DNA of 64,000 bases, taken from Cryptosporangium aurantiacum (GTDB taxonomy: Bacteria > Actinomycetota > Actinomycetes > Mycobacteriales > Cryptosporangiaceae). The DNA lies in the NCBI RefSeq assembly GCF_900143005.1, contig NZ_FRCS01000004.1, forward strand, positions 496,001 through 560,000, read 5' to 3'. The notes under the pieces were generated by a model. That model did no database searches. It saw nothing but the letters and a program-made list of their open reading frames with translations, and was not told the origin of the DNA. The translations under genes and the position numbers were made by a program. Positions 1 to 8,019 of this stretch are shown piece after piece (the stretch's first letter is position 1; the number at the start of each line of letters is the position of its first letter).

Positions 1-1614
1 GATCCAGCGATACCCGTAGCCCGCGAGAGGAATCTTGCTCAACGTGTTGTCCACCGGCGGGTAGTTCCTGTCTGCGAGTAGTTCGTACGGATCGTCACTG
101 CTTTTCCCCAACTCCGACAAATCAACCGTGACGTCTTCGTCGGCGAGGTTGTGGAGGAAGACCATCGCGCCGCGTTCCGGCTGGTCCGCCTGGTGCACGA
201 GGACGTGACGCGGCATCGGCACGTCGACGACGCTGCACCCGCCGAGCCCCACCTCGGGGCACTGGCGCAGCGTCCGGATCATGCGTTCGAACCAGCTGAG
301 CAGCGAGCCCGGATCCTGCTGCTGGGTCACCACGTTGAGACGCTCGTAGCCGAACTCGCCGCCGGAGACCGCGGGACGCACGAGCTCGTCGCCGTGGGAG
401 AAGCCGCCGTTCCGGCCGGGCGTCCACTGCATCGGCGTGCGGATCGCGTCGCGGCCGTTCAGCGACAGGTCCTCGCCCATGCCGATCTCCTCGCCGTAGC
501 GGATCACCGGGGTGCCGCGTAACGAGAACTGCAGGGCGTACGCCAGCTCCAGCCGACGCCGGTCGTTGCCGAGCATCGGGGCCAGCCGGCGCCGGATGCC
601 CCGGTCGTAGAGCTGCATCTCCTTGTCCGGGCCGAACTCCGCGAAGACGTCCGCGCGCTGCTCGGAGGTGAGTTTGGAGAGGTCGACCTCGTCGTGGTTG
701 CGCAGGAACGTCGCCCACTGCGCGGATTCGGGGAGCCGCGGGGTGTCGCGCAACGCGTCGATCACCGGCTCGGCGTCGCCGCGGGCCAGCGCGAGCATCA
801 ACCGGGCGTTGAGCGTGAAGTCGAACAGCATGTTCAGCCGGTTGGCGCTTCCGCCGGAGTCGCCGAAGTACTCCGGCAGCTCCTCCGCGCCGACGTTCGC
901 CTCGGCCAGGATCACCGAGTCGCCGCGCCGCCACTGCAGGTGGGCACGGAGGTCGGTGAGGAACTCGAAGTCCTTCGGCGAGTTCGCGGTCGCTTCGATG
1001 ACGAACGGCGCCGCGTCCATCCGGAAACCGGCGACGCCGAGCTGGATCCAGAACGCCGCTATCCGCTTGATCTCGGCCCTGACCTCGGGGTTCGCGGTGT
1101 TGAGGTCGGGCATGAAGTCGTAGAAGCGGTGGTAGAACCAGGCCTTCGCGGTGCGGTCGTAGCTCCAGGTCTCCTGCTGTTCGCCGGGGAAGACCATGCC
1201 TTCGCGGCGGTCCTTCGGCTCGTCCTTCGACCAGACGTACCAGTCGCGGTAGGGGGAATCCTCCGAGCTCCGGGCGCTCTGGAACCACGGGTGCTGGTTC
1301 GAGGTGTGGTTCACGACCAGGTCGATGATCACCCGGATGCCTCGGTTACCGGCCTCGTGCAGCAGCTCGGCGAAGTCGCCGAGGGTGCCGAGGCGCGGGT
1401 CCACCGCGTAGAAGTCCGCGACGTCGTACCCGTCGTCGCGATTGGGCGTCGGGTGGATCGGGTTGAGCCACAGGCAGGTGACGCCGAGCCGAGCCAGGTA
1501 GTCGAGCCGGCTGGTCAGCCCGGGAAAGTCACCGATCCCGTCGCCGTTCGAGTCCTGGAACGTATCGACGTCACAGCAGTAGACAACCGCCTCGCGGTAC
1601 CAGTGCTCAGGCAT
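1..1614 (-). CDS. treS: Trehalose-synthase-like GH13 enzyme (3' end cut by window)
   Basis: This is a glycoside hydrolase family 13 protein, most like maltose alpha-D-glucosyltransferase (trehalose synthase), which interconverts maltose and trehalose in the cytoplasm. The reading frame runs from ATG at 1614 off the window edge, giving 538 residues of an expected 560-600. Early motifs are FQDSNGDGIGDF (19-30) and DLVVNHTS (98-105). The GH13 catalytic residues are visible: nucleophile Asp200 in GFRMDAAPF, acid/base Glu238 in ILAEAN and Asp308 in RNHDE. The sequence GIRRRLAPMLGNDRRR further supports the TreS/alpha-glucosidase branch. The gene stands alone here, downstream of a hairpin and a palindromic repeat. 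Another GH13 activity, such as an alpha-glucosidase, cannot be excluded. Confidence 0.85.
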   Translation of the reverse strand, partial: MPEHWYREAVVYCCDVDTFQDSNGDGIGDFPGLTSRLDYLARLGVTCLWLNPIHPTPNRDDGYDVADFYAVDPRLGTLGDFAELLHEAGNRGIRVIIDLVVNHTSNQHPWFQSARSSEDSPYRDWYVWSKDEPKDRREGMVFPGEQQETWSYDRTAKAWFYHRFYDFMPDLNTANPEVRAEIKRIAAFWIQLGVAGFRMDAAPFVIEATANSPKDFEFLTDLRAHLQWRRGDSVILAEANVGAEELPEYFGDSGGSANRLNMLFDFTLNARLMLALARGDAEPVIDALRDTPRLPESAQWATFLRNHDEVDLSKLTSEQRADVFAEFGPDKEMQLYDRGIRRRLAPMLGNDRRRLELAYALQFSLRGTPVIRYGEEIGMGEDLSLNGRDAIRTPMQWTPGRNGGFSHGDELVRPAVSGGEFGYERLNVVTQQQDPGSLLSWFERMIRTLRQCPEVGLGGCSVVDVPMPRHVLVHQADQPERGAMVFLHNLADEDVTVDLSELGKSSDDPYELLADRNYPPVDNTLSKIPLAGYGYRWI

Positions 1615-1652
1615 GCCCCGCTAGTGCCCCGCGAGTGCCCGCCTCAACCGAA

Positions 1653-1671
1653 CCGCGCGCGAAGCGCGCGG
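1653..1671. terminator. Short GC hairpin between thiolase and GH13 gene
   Basis: An 8-bp perfect stem, CCGCGCGC / GCGCGCGG, closes a GAA loop. It lies beyond the larger palindromic repeat and 40 bases before the GH13 start. There is no U-tract, as is usual for actinomycete terminators. It could terminate the minus-strand thiolase transcript; this is inferred from position and structure only. Confidence 0.4.
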
Positions 1672-1677
1672 TAGCTC

Positions 1678-1800
1678 TGACCTGGAGCCCGCTGAGGACG
1701 AGGCTGGCAGTCGAGCGCGAGGACTCCGCGACCTTGGCCTTGGCGTCTCAAGTCCTCGCGCTCGCCTGTCAGGCTCGCACGTCAGCGGGCCGCGCTCTCC
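1678..1800. repeat. Long imperfect palindrome, copy 1 of a two-copy hairpin family
   Basis: The left arm (about 1684-1725) pairs with the right arm (about 1751-1800) with small bulges, leaving a loop of about 25 bases. The same architecture, the same flanking word CTGACCTGGAGCCCGC and the same loop words CGACCTTG and GTCTCA recur at 20776-20893. The loop-proximal stem here is GCGCGAGGACT/AGTCCTCGCGC. Copy 2 has an A:T pair where this copy has G:C, so pairing is kept although the sequence changed. The right arm overlaps the last 19 bases of the thiolase gene. It may be a bidirectional terminator, a REP-like element or a structured RNA. Confidence 0.75.
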
Positions 1801-3056
1801 AGGATTGCGGTGACGCCTAGGCCGCCGGCGGCGCAGATGGAGATGAGGGCCCGGCCCGACCCGCGTTCCGCCAGGAGCTTTGCCGCGGTGGCCACGATTC
1901 GGCCGCCGGTGGCTGCGAACGGGTGCCCGGCGGCGAGCGACGAGCCGTTCACGTTCAGCTTCGACCGGTCGATCGCGCCCAGCGGCGTGTCCAGACCGAG
2001 CTTCTCCTTGCAGAACGCCGGGTCCTCCCAGGCCTTCAGCGTCGCCAGCACCTGCGACGCGAACGCCTCGTGCACCTCGTAGAAGTCGAAGTCCTGCAGC
2101 GTCAGCCCGGCGCGAGCGAGCATCCGCGGCACCGCGTACGCCGGCGCCATCAGCAGGCCCTCGTCCCCGTGCACGAAGTCGACGGCCGCGGTCTCGCAGT
2201 GGCTGAAGTACGCCAGCACCGGAAGCCCGAGCGCCGCCGCCTTCTCCTCCGAAGCCAGCAGCACCGCCGACGCCCCGTCGGTCAGCGGCGTCGAGTTGCC
2301 CGCGGTCATCGTGTCGCCGAACACCGGCTTCAGCGTCGCGAGCTTCTCGACGGTGGAACCCGGCCGCAGATTTTGGTCCCGCGAAAGGCCCAGATACGGC
2401 GTGACCAGGTCGTCGAGGAAGCCCCGGTCGTAGGCGGCGGCCAGCCTCTGGTGGCTGGCCGCAGCCAACTCATCCTGGTCGGACCGGGAGATCTCCCAGG
2501 CCGCGGCGGTCAGCGCCGCGTGCTCGCCCATCGACATGCCGGTGCGCGGCTCGGCGTTGCGCGGGATCTCCGGGACCAGGAAGCCCGGCCGCAACCGTGG
2601 TAACAAGGCCAACCGCTGGGACGTGGACTTCGCCCGGTTGAACGTCAGCAGCAACTGCCGGAACTTCTCGTTGAGCACCAGCGGCGCGTCACTCGCGGTG
2701 TCGACCCCACCGGCGATGCCCCACTCGATCTGGCCCAGCGCGATCTTGTTCGCGACCAGGATCGCCGCCTCCAGGCCGGTGCCGCAGGCCTGCTGGATGT
2801 CGTAGGCAGGCGTCCGGGGGTCCAGCGCCGTCCCCAGCACGGTCTCCCTGGTCAGGTTGAAGTCGCGGCTGTGTTTGATCACCGCGCCGGCGACCACTTC
2901 GCCGAGCACCTGGCCAGCCAGGTCGTACCGGGCCACCAGCCCGTCCAGTGCGGCGGTGAGCATGTCCTGGTTGGACGCCCTGGCGTACGGGCCGAACTGG
3001 CGCGCGAACGGGATCCGATTTCCGCCGATGACCCCAACACGCCGTGGCTCTGCCAT
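1782..3056 (-). CDS. fadA2: Acetyl-CoA C-acyltransferase (FadA2/FadI-type thiolase)
   Basis: This 424-residue thiolase would cleave 3-ketoacyl-CoA (or condense acyl-CoAs) in beta-oxidation. The nucleophilic Cys91 is in DIQQACGTG. The C-terminal motifs NVNGSSLAAGHPF and CAAGGLG supply the catalytic His and the second Cys. ATG at 3056 was chosen because GGAAGGAG precedes it at good spacing; an upstream GTG in frame lacks this. It is transcribed divergently from the fabG4-htdX pair. The same fadA2/fabG4/htdX arrangement is known from Mycobacterium tuberculosis (Rv0243, Rv0242c, Rv0241c), which supports the assignment. The shared intergenic operator at 3096-3126 suggests control by the TetR protein encoded at 5361-6011. 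Confidence 0.92.
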   Translation of the reverse strand: MAEPRRVGVIGGNRIPFARQFGPYARASNQDMLTAALDGLVARYDLAGQVLGEVVAGAVIKHSRDFNLTRETVLGTALDPRTPAYDIQQACGTGLEAAILVANKIALGQIEWGIAGGVDTASDAPLVLNEKFRQLLLTFNRAKSTSQRLALLPRLRPGFLVPEIPRNAEPRTGMSMGEHAALTAAAWEISRSDQDELAAASHQRLAAAYDRGFLDDLVTPYLGLSRDQNLRPGSTVEKLATLKPVFGDTMTAGNSTPLTDGASAVLLASEEKAAALGLPVLAYFSHCETAAVDFVHGDEGLLMAPAYAVPRMLARAGLTLQDFDFYEVHEAFASQVLATLKAWEDPAFCKEKLGLDTPLGAIDRSKLNVNGSSLAAGHPFAATGGRIVATAAKLLAERGSGRALISICAAGGLGVTAILESAAR

Positions 3057-3095
3057 AACGGTGCTCCTTCCGTGTACCAACCGCTTGCCTCTACC

Positions 3096-3126
3096 TTACT
3101 CGTGAGTAGGCTTACCAATCAGTAAG
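3096..3126. promoter_or_regulatory. TetR operator A between fadA2 and fabG4
   Basis: Two adjoining palindromes are seen: TACTCGTGAGTA (3097-3108) and CTTACCAATCAGTAAG (3111-3126). The same double element, with the same spacing and 25 of 30 bases identical, occurs at 6042-6071 beside the TetR gene. Its position between divergent genes suggests control of both transcripts. Confidence 0.75.
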
Positions 3127-3155
3127 ATCAACCACAGCGAGGAAGCCCTTCACTC

Positions 3156-4502
3156 ATGCGCGACCGCTACCAGCAGCTCGTCACGTCGTCCCCGGGCCGC
3201 TTCCTGGCCCGCCGAGTCGGCTTGCCCGAGCCGCCCGTTCTCCGCCGCCACCGGCCGGGTGACCCGGTCGCCGCCGGCCCGGTCGTGCTCGGCGCGGCTC
3301 CCGGGGGCCGGCTCGCCAAGTCGATCCGCCCGATCCTGGCCGCCGCGGAGATCTCCGTCCGCGAGCCGGGCCCGCGCGCCGAGGCCCGCCCGGACGGCGT
3401 CAAGCCGCACGCGCTGGTGTTCGACGCCACCGGCATCACCCGCAGCGAACAGCTCCGCGCGCTCTACGACTTCTTCTCCCCGCAGGTCCGCGCGGTCGCG
3501 CCGAACGGCCGGATCATCGTGCTCGGCACGCCGCCCGAGCACTGCGCCGACTTCCGCGAAGCCACCGCCCAGCGCGCCCTGGAGGGCTTTACGCGCTCGA
3601 CCGGCAAGGAGGTGAAGCGCGGCGTCACCTCGCAGCTGGTCTACGTTGCGCCGGGGGCCGAGGACGGCGTCGAGTCGACGCTGCGATTCCTGCTCTCCGG
3701 CCGGTCGGCCTACGTCTCCGGTCAGGTGATCCGGATCGGGGGTGCGGACGTTCAGGCTCCGGACGACTGGCAGCGGCCACTCGCGGGCAAGGTCGCCGTC
3801 GTCACCGGCGCCGCCCGCGGCATCGGCGAGGCGATCGTCGAGGTGCTGTCCCGCGACGGCGCGCACGTGGTCTGCGTCGACGTCCCGTCCGCCGAGTCCG
3901 CGCTGACCGAGGTCGCCGCCCGGATCGGCGGCTCGACGCTCACGCTCGACGTCACCGCCGACGACGCCCCCCGAACGCTGGCCGAGCATCTCGTCGACGG
4001 CGTGGACATCGTCGTACACAACGCCGGTGTCACCCGCGACCGCACGCTCGGCCGCATGGACGCCCCCCGCTGGGACCTCGTGCTCGACGTCAACCTCAGC
4101 AGCGAGGAGCGCATCAACGACGTCCTGCTCGACCAGAACGTGCTGCGCACCGGCGGCCGGATCATCGCCACGTCCTCGATCGCCGGCATCGCGGGCAACA
4201 TGGGACAGACCAACTACGCGACCAGCAAGGCCGGCGTGATCGGCATGGTGCAGTCGCTGGCGCCGACGCTGGCCTCCCGCGGCGGCACGATCAACGCGGT
4301 GGCGCCCGGCTTCATCGAGACCCGGATGACGGCCGCGGTGCCGCTGGTGATCCGCGAGGCCGGCCGCCGGATGAACAGCATGACCCAGGGCGGACGCCCG
4401 GTCGACGTCGCGGAGACCGTCGCCTGGTTCGCCTCCCCCGGCTCCGCCGGGGTCAACGGCAACGTGGTCCGCGTCTGCGGCCAGAGCCTGCTGGGCGCCT
4501 GA
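3156..4502 (+). CDS. fabG4: 3-oxoacyl-[ACP] reductase, two-domain FabG4 type
   Basis: A 448-residue high-molecular-weight FabG that would reduce 3-oxoacyl thioesters with NAD(P)H. An N-terminal degenerate Rossmann-like domain of about 200 residues precedes a classical short-chain dehydrogenase domain. The latter has TGAARGIGEA near residue 216, the NAG motif in VVHNAGVT, catalytic Ser in IATSSIAG, and Tyr/Lys in TNYATSKAG. Length and order match mycobacterial FabG4 (454 residues). The stop codon overlaps the htdX start in TGATG, so the two are co-translated. The TetR operator lies just upstream. Confidence 0.92.
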   Translation: MRDRYQQLVTSSPGRFLARRVGLPEPPVLRRHRPGDPVAAGPVVLGAAPGGRLAKSIRPILAAAEISVREPGPRAEARPDGVKPHALVFDATGITRSEQLRALYDFFSPQVRAVAPNGRIIVLGTPPEHCADFREATAQRALEGFTRSTGKEVKRGVTSQLVYVAPGAEDGVESTLRFLLSGRSAYVSGQVIRIGGADVQAPDDWQRPLAGKVAVVTGAARGIGEAIVEVLSRDGAHVVCVDVPSAESALTEVAARIGGSTLTLDVTADDAPRTLAEHLVDGVDIVVHNAGVTRDRTLGRMDAPRWDLVLDVNLSSEERINDVLLDQNVLRTGGRIIATSSIAGIAGNMGQTNYATSKAGVIGMVQSLAPTLASRGGTINAVAPGFIETRMTAAVPLVIREAGRRMNSMTQGGRPVDVAETVAWFASPGSAGVNGNVVRVCGQSLLGA

Positions 4503-5413
4503 TGACAACGAACGATGCGGACGCGACGCCGCGCGACGCCGCGGCCGAGGCGCCGCCGACACGCGTGCTCGATCGTGCTCCCAACCTCGCGATCCTCTAC
4601 CCGAAGGCGCTGCTGAAACGCGGCGGTGGCAAGGAGCTCTCGGACACCCGGCTGGTCCAGCGCGATGTGCGCGTCGACCCAGAGCGGCTCGCCGAGTACG
4701 CCCGGGTCTGCGGGTTCGGGCTGGGCAGCACGCTGCCCGGCACCTACCCGCACGTGCTGGCGTTCCCGCTCGCGATCGCGCTGATGTCGGAGCCGGGCTT
4801 TCCGTTCCCGCTGCCCGGCATCGTCCACATCGCCAACACGATCACCCAGCTCCGCCCGATCGGCACCGGTGAGCCGCTGACGTTCACGGTCGGCGCACAG
4901 AACCTGCGGCCGCACCGGCGCGGACGTCAGTTCGACATCGTCACCGAGGCCCGCGTCGGCGACGAGCGTGTCTGGCACGGCACGGCCACCTACCTGCGGC
5001 GGGGCTCCGGGGACGAGACCGCCGCCGGCCCGGCGTCGGATGCGGTCGTCGTTCCACCGACCGCGGTGTGGCGCGTATCCGGCGGATGCGGGCGCGCCTA
5101 CGGCGCGGCCTCCGGCGACCGGAACCCGATCCACCTCTATCCGCTCACCGCGAAGCTGTTCGGCTTCCCGCGCGCGATCGCGCATGGCATGTGGGTGAAG
5201 GCGCGCTGCCTGGCCGCGCTCGGCGGACGCCTGCCGGACGCGTACACGGTGGACGTGAGGTTCGGGAAGCCGGTGCTGCTGCCGGCCACCGTGGACTTCG
5301 GCGCGAAGGCGTCCGGCGGTGGCTGGGACCTGTCGGTGGCGTCGAAGGGACGCCCGCACCTCACGGGACGGGTGGCACCGGCGCCGGAGTCCGCCACACC
5401 TCACCCTGGATGA
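4502..5413 (+). CDS. htdX: MaoC-family 3-hydroxyacyl dehydratase (HtdX-like)
   Basis: A 303-residue double hot-dog dehydratase acting on 3-hydroxyacyl thioesters. The hydratase-2 signature is clear near residues 200-231: YGAASGDRNPIHLY followed by FPRAIAHGMW, with Asp and His of DRNPIH as likely catalytic residues. The N-terminal half carries the degenerate MaoC_N fold. It overlaps fabG4 by one base and matches the mycobacterial fabG4-htdX pair. Its 3' end overlaps the convergent TetR gene by 53 bp. The substrate chain length cannot be read from sequence. Confidence 0.88.
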   Translation: MTTNDADATPRDAAAEAPPTRVLDRAPNLAILYPKALLKRGGGKELSDTRLVQRDVRVDPERLAEYARVCGFGLGSTLPGTYPHVLAFPLAIALMSEPGFPFPLPGIVHIANTITQLRPIGTGEPLTFTVGAQNLRPHRRGRQFDIVTEARVGDERVWHGTATYLRRGSGDETAAGPASDAVVVPPTAVWRVSGGCGRAYGAASGDRNPIHLYPLTAKLFGFPRAIAHGMWVKARCLAALGGRLPDAYTVDVRFGKPVLLPATVDFGAKASGGGWDLSVASKGRPHLTGRVAPAPESATPHPG

Positions 5414-6011
5414 GGCTGCCGAGCCCCATCCAGAGCACGTTCATCAGCCGGGTGGCGGCGGTTCCCGGCTCCTCGGCCGGGTGGTCCAGCAGCCACTCGG
5501 CCATCGACTCGCCGGTTCCGACGAGCGCGTGGGCGAGCGCCAGCAACTCGTCGGGGCCGGGGTCGAGCGCGCCCGCCGAGCGGATCGCCCGCGCGAACAG
5601 GTCCGCGACGTTGCCGATGACCAGGCTGCGGATCGACGCGACCTCACCGGCGAACTCACCCTCACCGCGGGCCTGCCGGAACATCACCGCCCAGGCGTCA
5701 CGATGCGCGCCGACGAAGTGGAAGAACGCCTGGACCGCGGCCCAGAGCTGCTGCTCTGCGGGCAGCTCGGGGTCGGCTGCCGCGCTGATCGCCTCGGTGA
5801 GCTGGGCACCGGCGCGACGGATGCAGGCGCTGAACAGCTCCCCTTTGGACCCCAGATAGAGGTAGACCATGGGCTTGGAGATCCCGGCACGCTCGGCGAT
5901 CTCGTCCATCGAGGCGGCGTGAAAGCCCCGCTCGGAGAAGACGGCGGTGGCGGCGTCCAGCATCTGCTGCTCGCGCACACGCCGCGGAAGACGTCTGGAG
6001 GGGCCGGTCAC
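5361..6011 (-). CDS. TetR-family regulator of the fatty-acyl module
   Basis: A 216-residue TetR repressor beginning with GTG at 6011. The N-terminal helix-turn-helix is typical: MLDAATAVFSERGFHAASM then IAERAGISKPMVYLY at about residues 17-52. The C-terminal ligand domain resembles actinobacterial regulators of fatty acid metabolism. The gene lies between htdX (convergent, 53-bp overlap) and the acyl-CoA dehydrogenase (divergent). Operator B at 6042-6071 lies just upstream of its start, and operator A controls the neighbouring divergon. Autoregulation and control of the whole module, probably released by acyl-CoA, are inferred. Confidence 0.88.
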   Translation of the reverse strand: MTGPSRRLPRRVREQQMLDAATAVFSERGFHAASMDEIAERAGISKPMVYLYLGSKGELFSACIRRAGAQLTEAISAAADPELPAEQQLWAAVQAFFHFVGAHRDAWAVMFRQARGEGEFAGEVASIRSLVIGNVADLFARAIRSAGALDPGPDELLALAHALVGTGESMAEWLLDHPAEEPGTAATRLMNVLWMGLGSLIQGEVWRTPAPVPPVP

Positions 6012-6041
6012 GGTTGCAGCCTACCCATCTGGTCAGTAATC

Positions 6042-6071
6042 TACTCGCGAGTAAGCTTACTAGTCAGTAGG
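6042..6071. promoter_or_regulatory. TetR operator B between tetR and acyl-CoA dehydrogenase
   Basis: A perfect palindrome TACTCGCGAGTA (6042-6053) is followed directly by CTTACTAGTCAGTAGG (6056-6071), the same two-part design as at 3097-3126. An extra half-like GGTCAGTAA lies at 6032-6040. It sits in the divergent promoter region of the TetR gene and the acyl-CoA dehydrogenase. Confidence 0.75.
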
Positions 6072-6113
6072 CGCCTCTCATAAAACTCGAGCCCGCTCAG
6101 AACGAGGGACGCG

Positions 6114-7322
6114 ATGTTCAGCCTTGACCTGACCGAAGAACAAGACGAACTCCGTGAGTGGGTGCACGGATTCGCGAAGGACGTCGTGCGCCCCGCCGGG
6201 CACGAGTGGGACGAGCGGGAGGAAACCCCCTGGCCGGTGATCCAGGAGGCCGCGAAGATCGGCCTCTACGGCTTCGAGTCGCTCGCCACCTGGTGGGGCG
6301 ACGAGACCGGGCTCACGCTGCCGATCGTCAACGAAGAGCTGTTCTGGGGTGACGCCGGGATCGCGATGTCGATCTTCGGCACGACGCTGGCCGTGGCCGG
6401 CATCTTCGCCTCCGGCACGCCCGACCAGCTGGCGGAGTGGGTGCCCCAGTGCTTCGGCGACGAGTCCGACCCGAAGCTCGGCGCGTTCGCGGTGTCCGAG
6501 GCCGAGGCCGGTTCGGACGTGTCGGGCATGAAGACCCGCGCCCGCTACGACGAGGCAACCGACGAGTGGGTGATCAACGGCGCGAAGGCGTGGATCACCA
6601 ACGGCGGCATCGCGAACGTCCACGTCGTGATCGCGTCGGTCGACCCGTCGCTGGGCTCGCGGGGCCAGGCCGGGTTCGTGATCCCGCCCGGCACGAAGGG
6701 GCTCTCGACCGCGCGCAAGGTCAAGAAGCTCGGCCTCAAGGCGTCGCACACCGCCGACCTGTTCCTCGACGACGTCCGGATCCCCGGGAACTGCCTGCTC
6801 GGCGAGAAGGAGAAGCTGGACGAGAAGCTGGCCCGCGCCCGGGAGGGCGTCGGCAGCAAGGGCCAGGCCGCGCTGCGGACGTTCGAGGTCAGCCGCCCGG
6901 CCGTCGGCGCGCAGGCGATCGGCATCGCGCGGGCCGCGTACGAGTACGCGCTCGAGTACGCCAAGGGACGCGAGACCTGGGGCCGTCCGATCATCGAGAA
7001 CCAGGCCGTCGCGTTCGCGCTCGCGGACATGAAGATGGAGATCGACGCCGCGCGGCTGCTCGTGTGGCGGGCGGCCTGGATGGGGCGCACCGGCAAGGAG
7101 TTCACCGCGGGCGAGGGCTCGATGTCCAAGCTCAAGGCCGGCGAGGTCGCGGTGTGGGCGACCGAGCGGGCAGTGCAGCTACTCGGCGGCGCCGGATACA
7201 GCCGGGAGCACCCGGTGGAGCGGATGTACCGCGACTCGAAGATCTACACGATCTTCGAGGGTACGTCGGAGATCCAGCGCCTCGTCATCGCCCGAGCCAT
7301 CTCCGGAGCCCGAATCCGCTGA
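6114..7322 (+). CDS. Acyl-CoA dehydrogenase
   Basis: A 402-residue FAD-dependent acyl-CoA dehydrogenase that would introduce the alpha,beta double bond in acyl-CoA. The N-terminal helical domain starts MFSLDLTEEQDELREW. The middle beta domain has the FAD-contact motif FAVSEAEAGSDVSGMKTRA and WITNGG. The catalytic base is Glu382 in IYTIFEGTSEIQR near the C terminus. The gene is divergent from the TetR gene and downstream of operator B, so it probably belongs to the same regulon as fadA2/fabG4/htdX. It is the usual length for medium- or short-chain enzymes, unlike the 611-residue FadE5 found beside these genes in mycobacteria. Confidence 0.92.
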   Translation: MFSLDLTEEQDELREWVHGFAKDVVRPAGHEWDEREETPWPVIQEAAKIGLYGFESLATWWGDETGLTLPIVNEELFWGDAGIAMSIFGTTLAVAGIFASGTPDQLAEWVPQCFGDESDPKLGAFAVSEAEAGSDVSGMKTRARYDEATDEWVINGAKAWITNGGIANVHVVIASVDPSLGSRGQAGFVIPPGTKGLSTARKVKKLGLKASHTADLFLDDVRIPGNCLLGEKEKLDEKLARAREGVGSKGQAALRTFEVSRPAVGAQAIGIARAAYEYALEYAKGRETWGRPIIENQAVAFALADMKMEIDAARLLVWRAAWMGRTGKEFTAGEGSMSKLKAGEVAVWATERAVQLLGGAGYSREHPVERMYRDSKIYTIFEGTSEIQRLVIARAISGARIR

Positions 7323-7343
7323 GCGCCCTAGGCGCGACCGGGG

Positions 7344-7395
7344 GCGACAACTAAGTGTGGTGTGGGCGATCGCCCACACCACACTTAGTTGTCGC
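7344..7395. repeat. 52-bp perfect palindrome
   Basis: Each arm is 26 bases with no mismatch and no spacer; the centre reads GGGCGATCGCCC. It starts 21 bases after the acyl-CoA dehydrogenase stop and ends 23 bases before the next TetR gene's ATG. Such length is far beyond chance. It may be a terminator for the upstream gene, an autoregulatory operator for the TetR gene, or a REP-like element. A small GCGCC/GGCGC hairpin lies between it and the stop. Confidence 0.85.
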
Positions 7396-7418
7396 GGATA
7401 GTGTGGTTGACTACTCAC

Positions 7419-7988
7419 ATGGTGCGCACGCTCTCCACCGCTGAGGATCGACGGGAGACGGTGCTGTCGACCGCGATCAGCGCCTTTGCCGCCCGGGGGT
7501 ACTTCGGCACGACGACCGTGGAGGTCGCCCGGGCCGCCGGGATCTCGCAGGCCTACCTGTACCGGCTCTTTCCGGACAAAGAGACGCTCTTCGCGGCCGT
7601 CGTCGAGCGCTGCTTCGCTCGCATCCAGGAGAGCTTCGCCCAGGGCGCCGACGTTGCCGCAGGAACGGACGGGACGAGCGCGCCCAGCCCCGCCGAGGTC
7701 CTCCACGCGATGGGCGGCGCCTACGCGAACCTGATCGCCGATCAGGACCTCCTGCTGCTCCAGATGCACGCTCAGTGCGCCGCGATCTCCGTCCCGGAGG
7801 TCAAACGCGCGGTCCGCGAAGGCTACGAACGCCTCGTCGAGTACGCGAGCGGTGTCTCCGGCGCCCCGGAGAAGGACGTCCAAGCTTTCTTCGCCACCGG
7901 CGCGCTCTGCACGGTCGTCGTCTCGATGGGCGCCCACGAGGTTGACGCGCCCTGGGCCCGGACGCTCAACGCCGACCTCCGCCACTAG
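7419..7988 (+). CDS. TetR-family transcriptional regulator
   Basis: A 189-residue TetR protein with ATG at 7419; a TTG 30 bases upstream falls inside the palindrome and is less likely. The helix-turn-helix spans roughly residues 10-50: VLSTAISAFAARGYFGTTT then VARAAGISQAYLYRLF. The ligand-binding domain is not assignable. It lies between the acyl-CoA dehydrogenase and malate synthase, all on the plus strand. The 52-bp palindrome upstream and the 16-bp palindrome downstream (8020-8035) are its candidate operators. It may control malate synthase and the allantoin genes behind it; this is inferred from order alone. Confidence 0.85.
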   Translation: MVRTLSTAEDRRETVLSTAISAFAARGYFGTTTVEVARAAGISQAYLYRLFPDKETLFAAVVERCFARIQESFAQGADVAAGTDGTSAPSPAEVLHAMGGAYANLIADQDLLLLQMHAQCAAISVPEVKRAVREGYERLVEYASGVSGAPEKDVQAFFATGALCTVVVSMGAHEVDAPWARTLNADLRH

Positions 7989-8019
7989 AGATTCCTCCAA
8001 AAGCGCCTACCGCCGACGC

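Noticed and set aside
6437-7354. Long frames overlapping known genes (also for example 11157-12272, 15962-17533, 34352-35680, 39497-41140, 57240-59834)
   Set aside because: They are Arg/Pro/Ala/Gly-rich shadows of recognised genes on another frame or strand, with no family motifs or ribosome sites.
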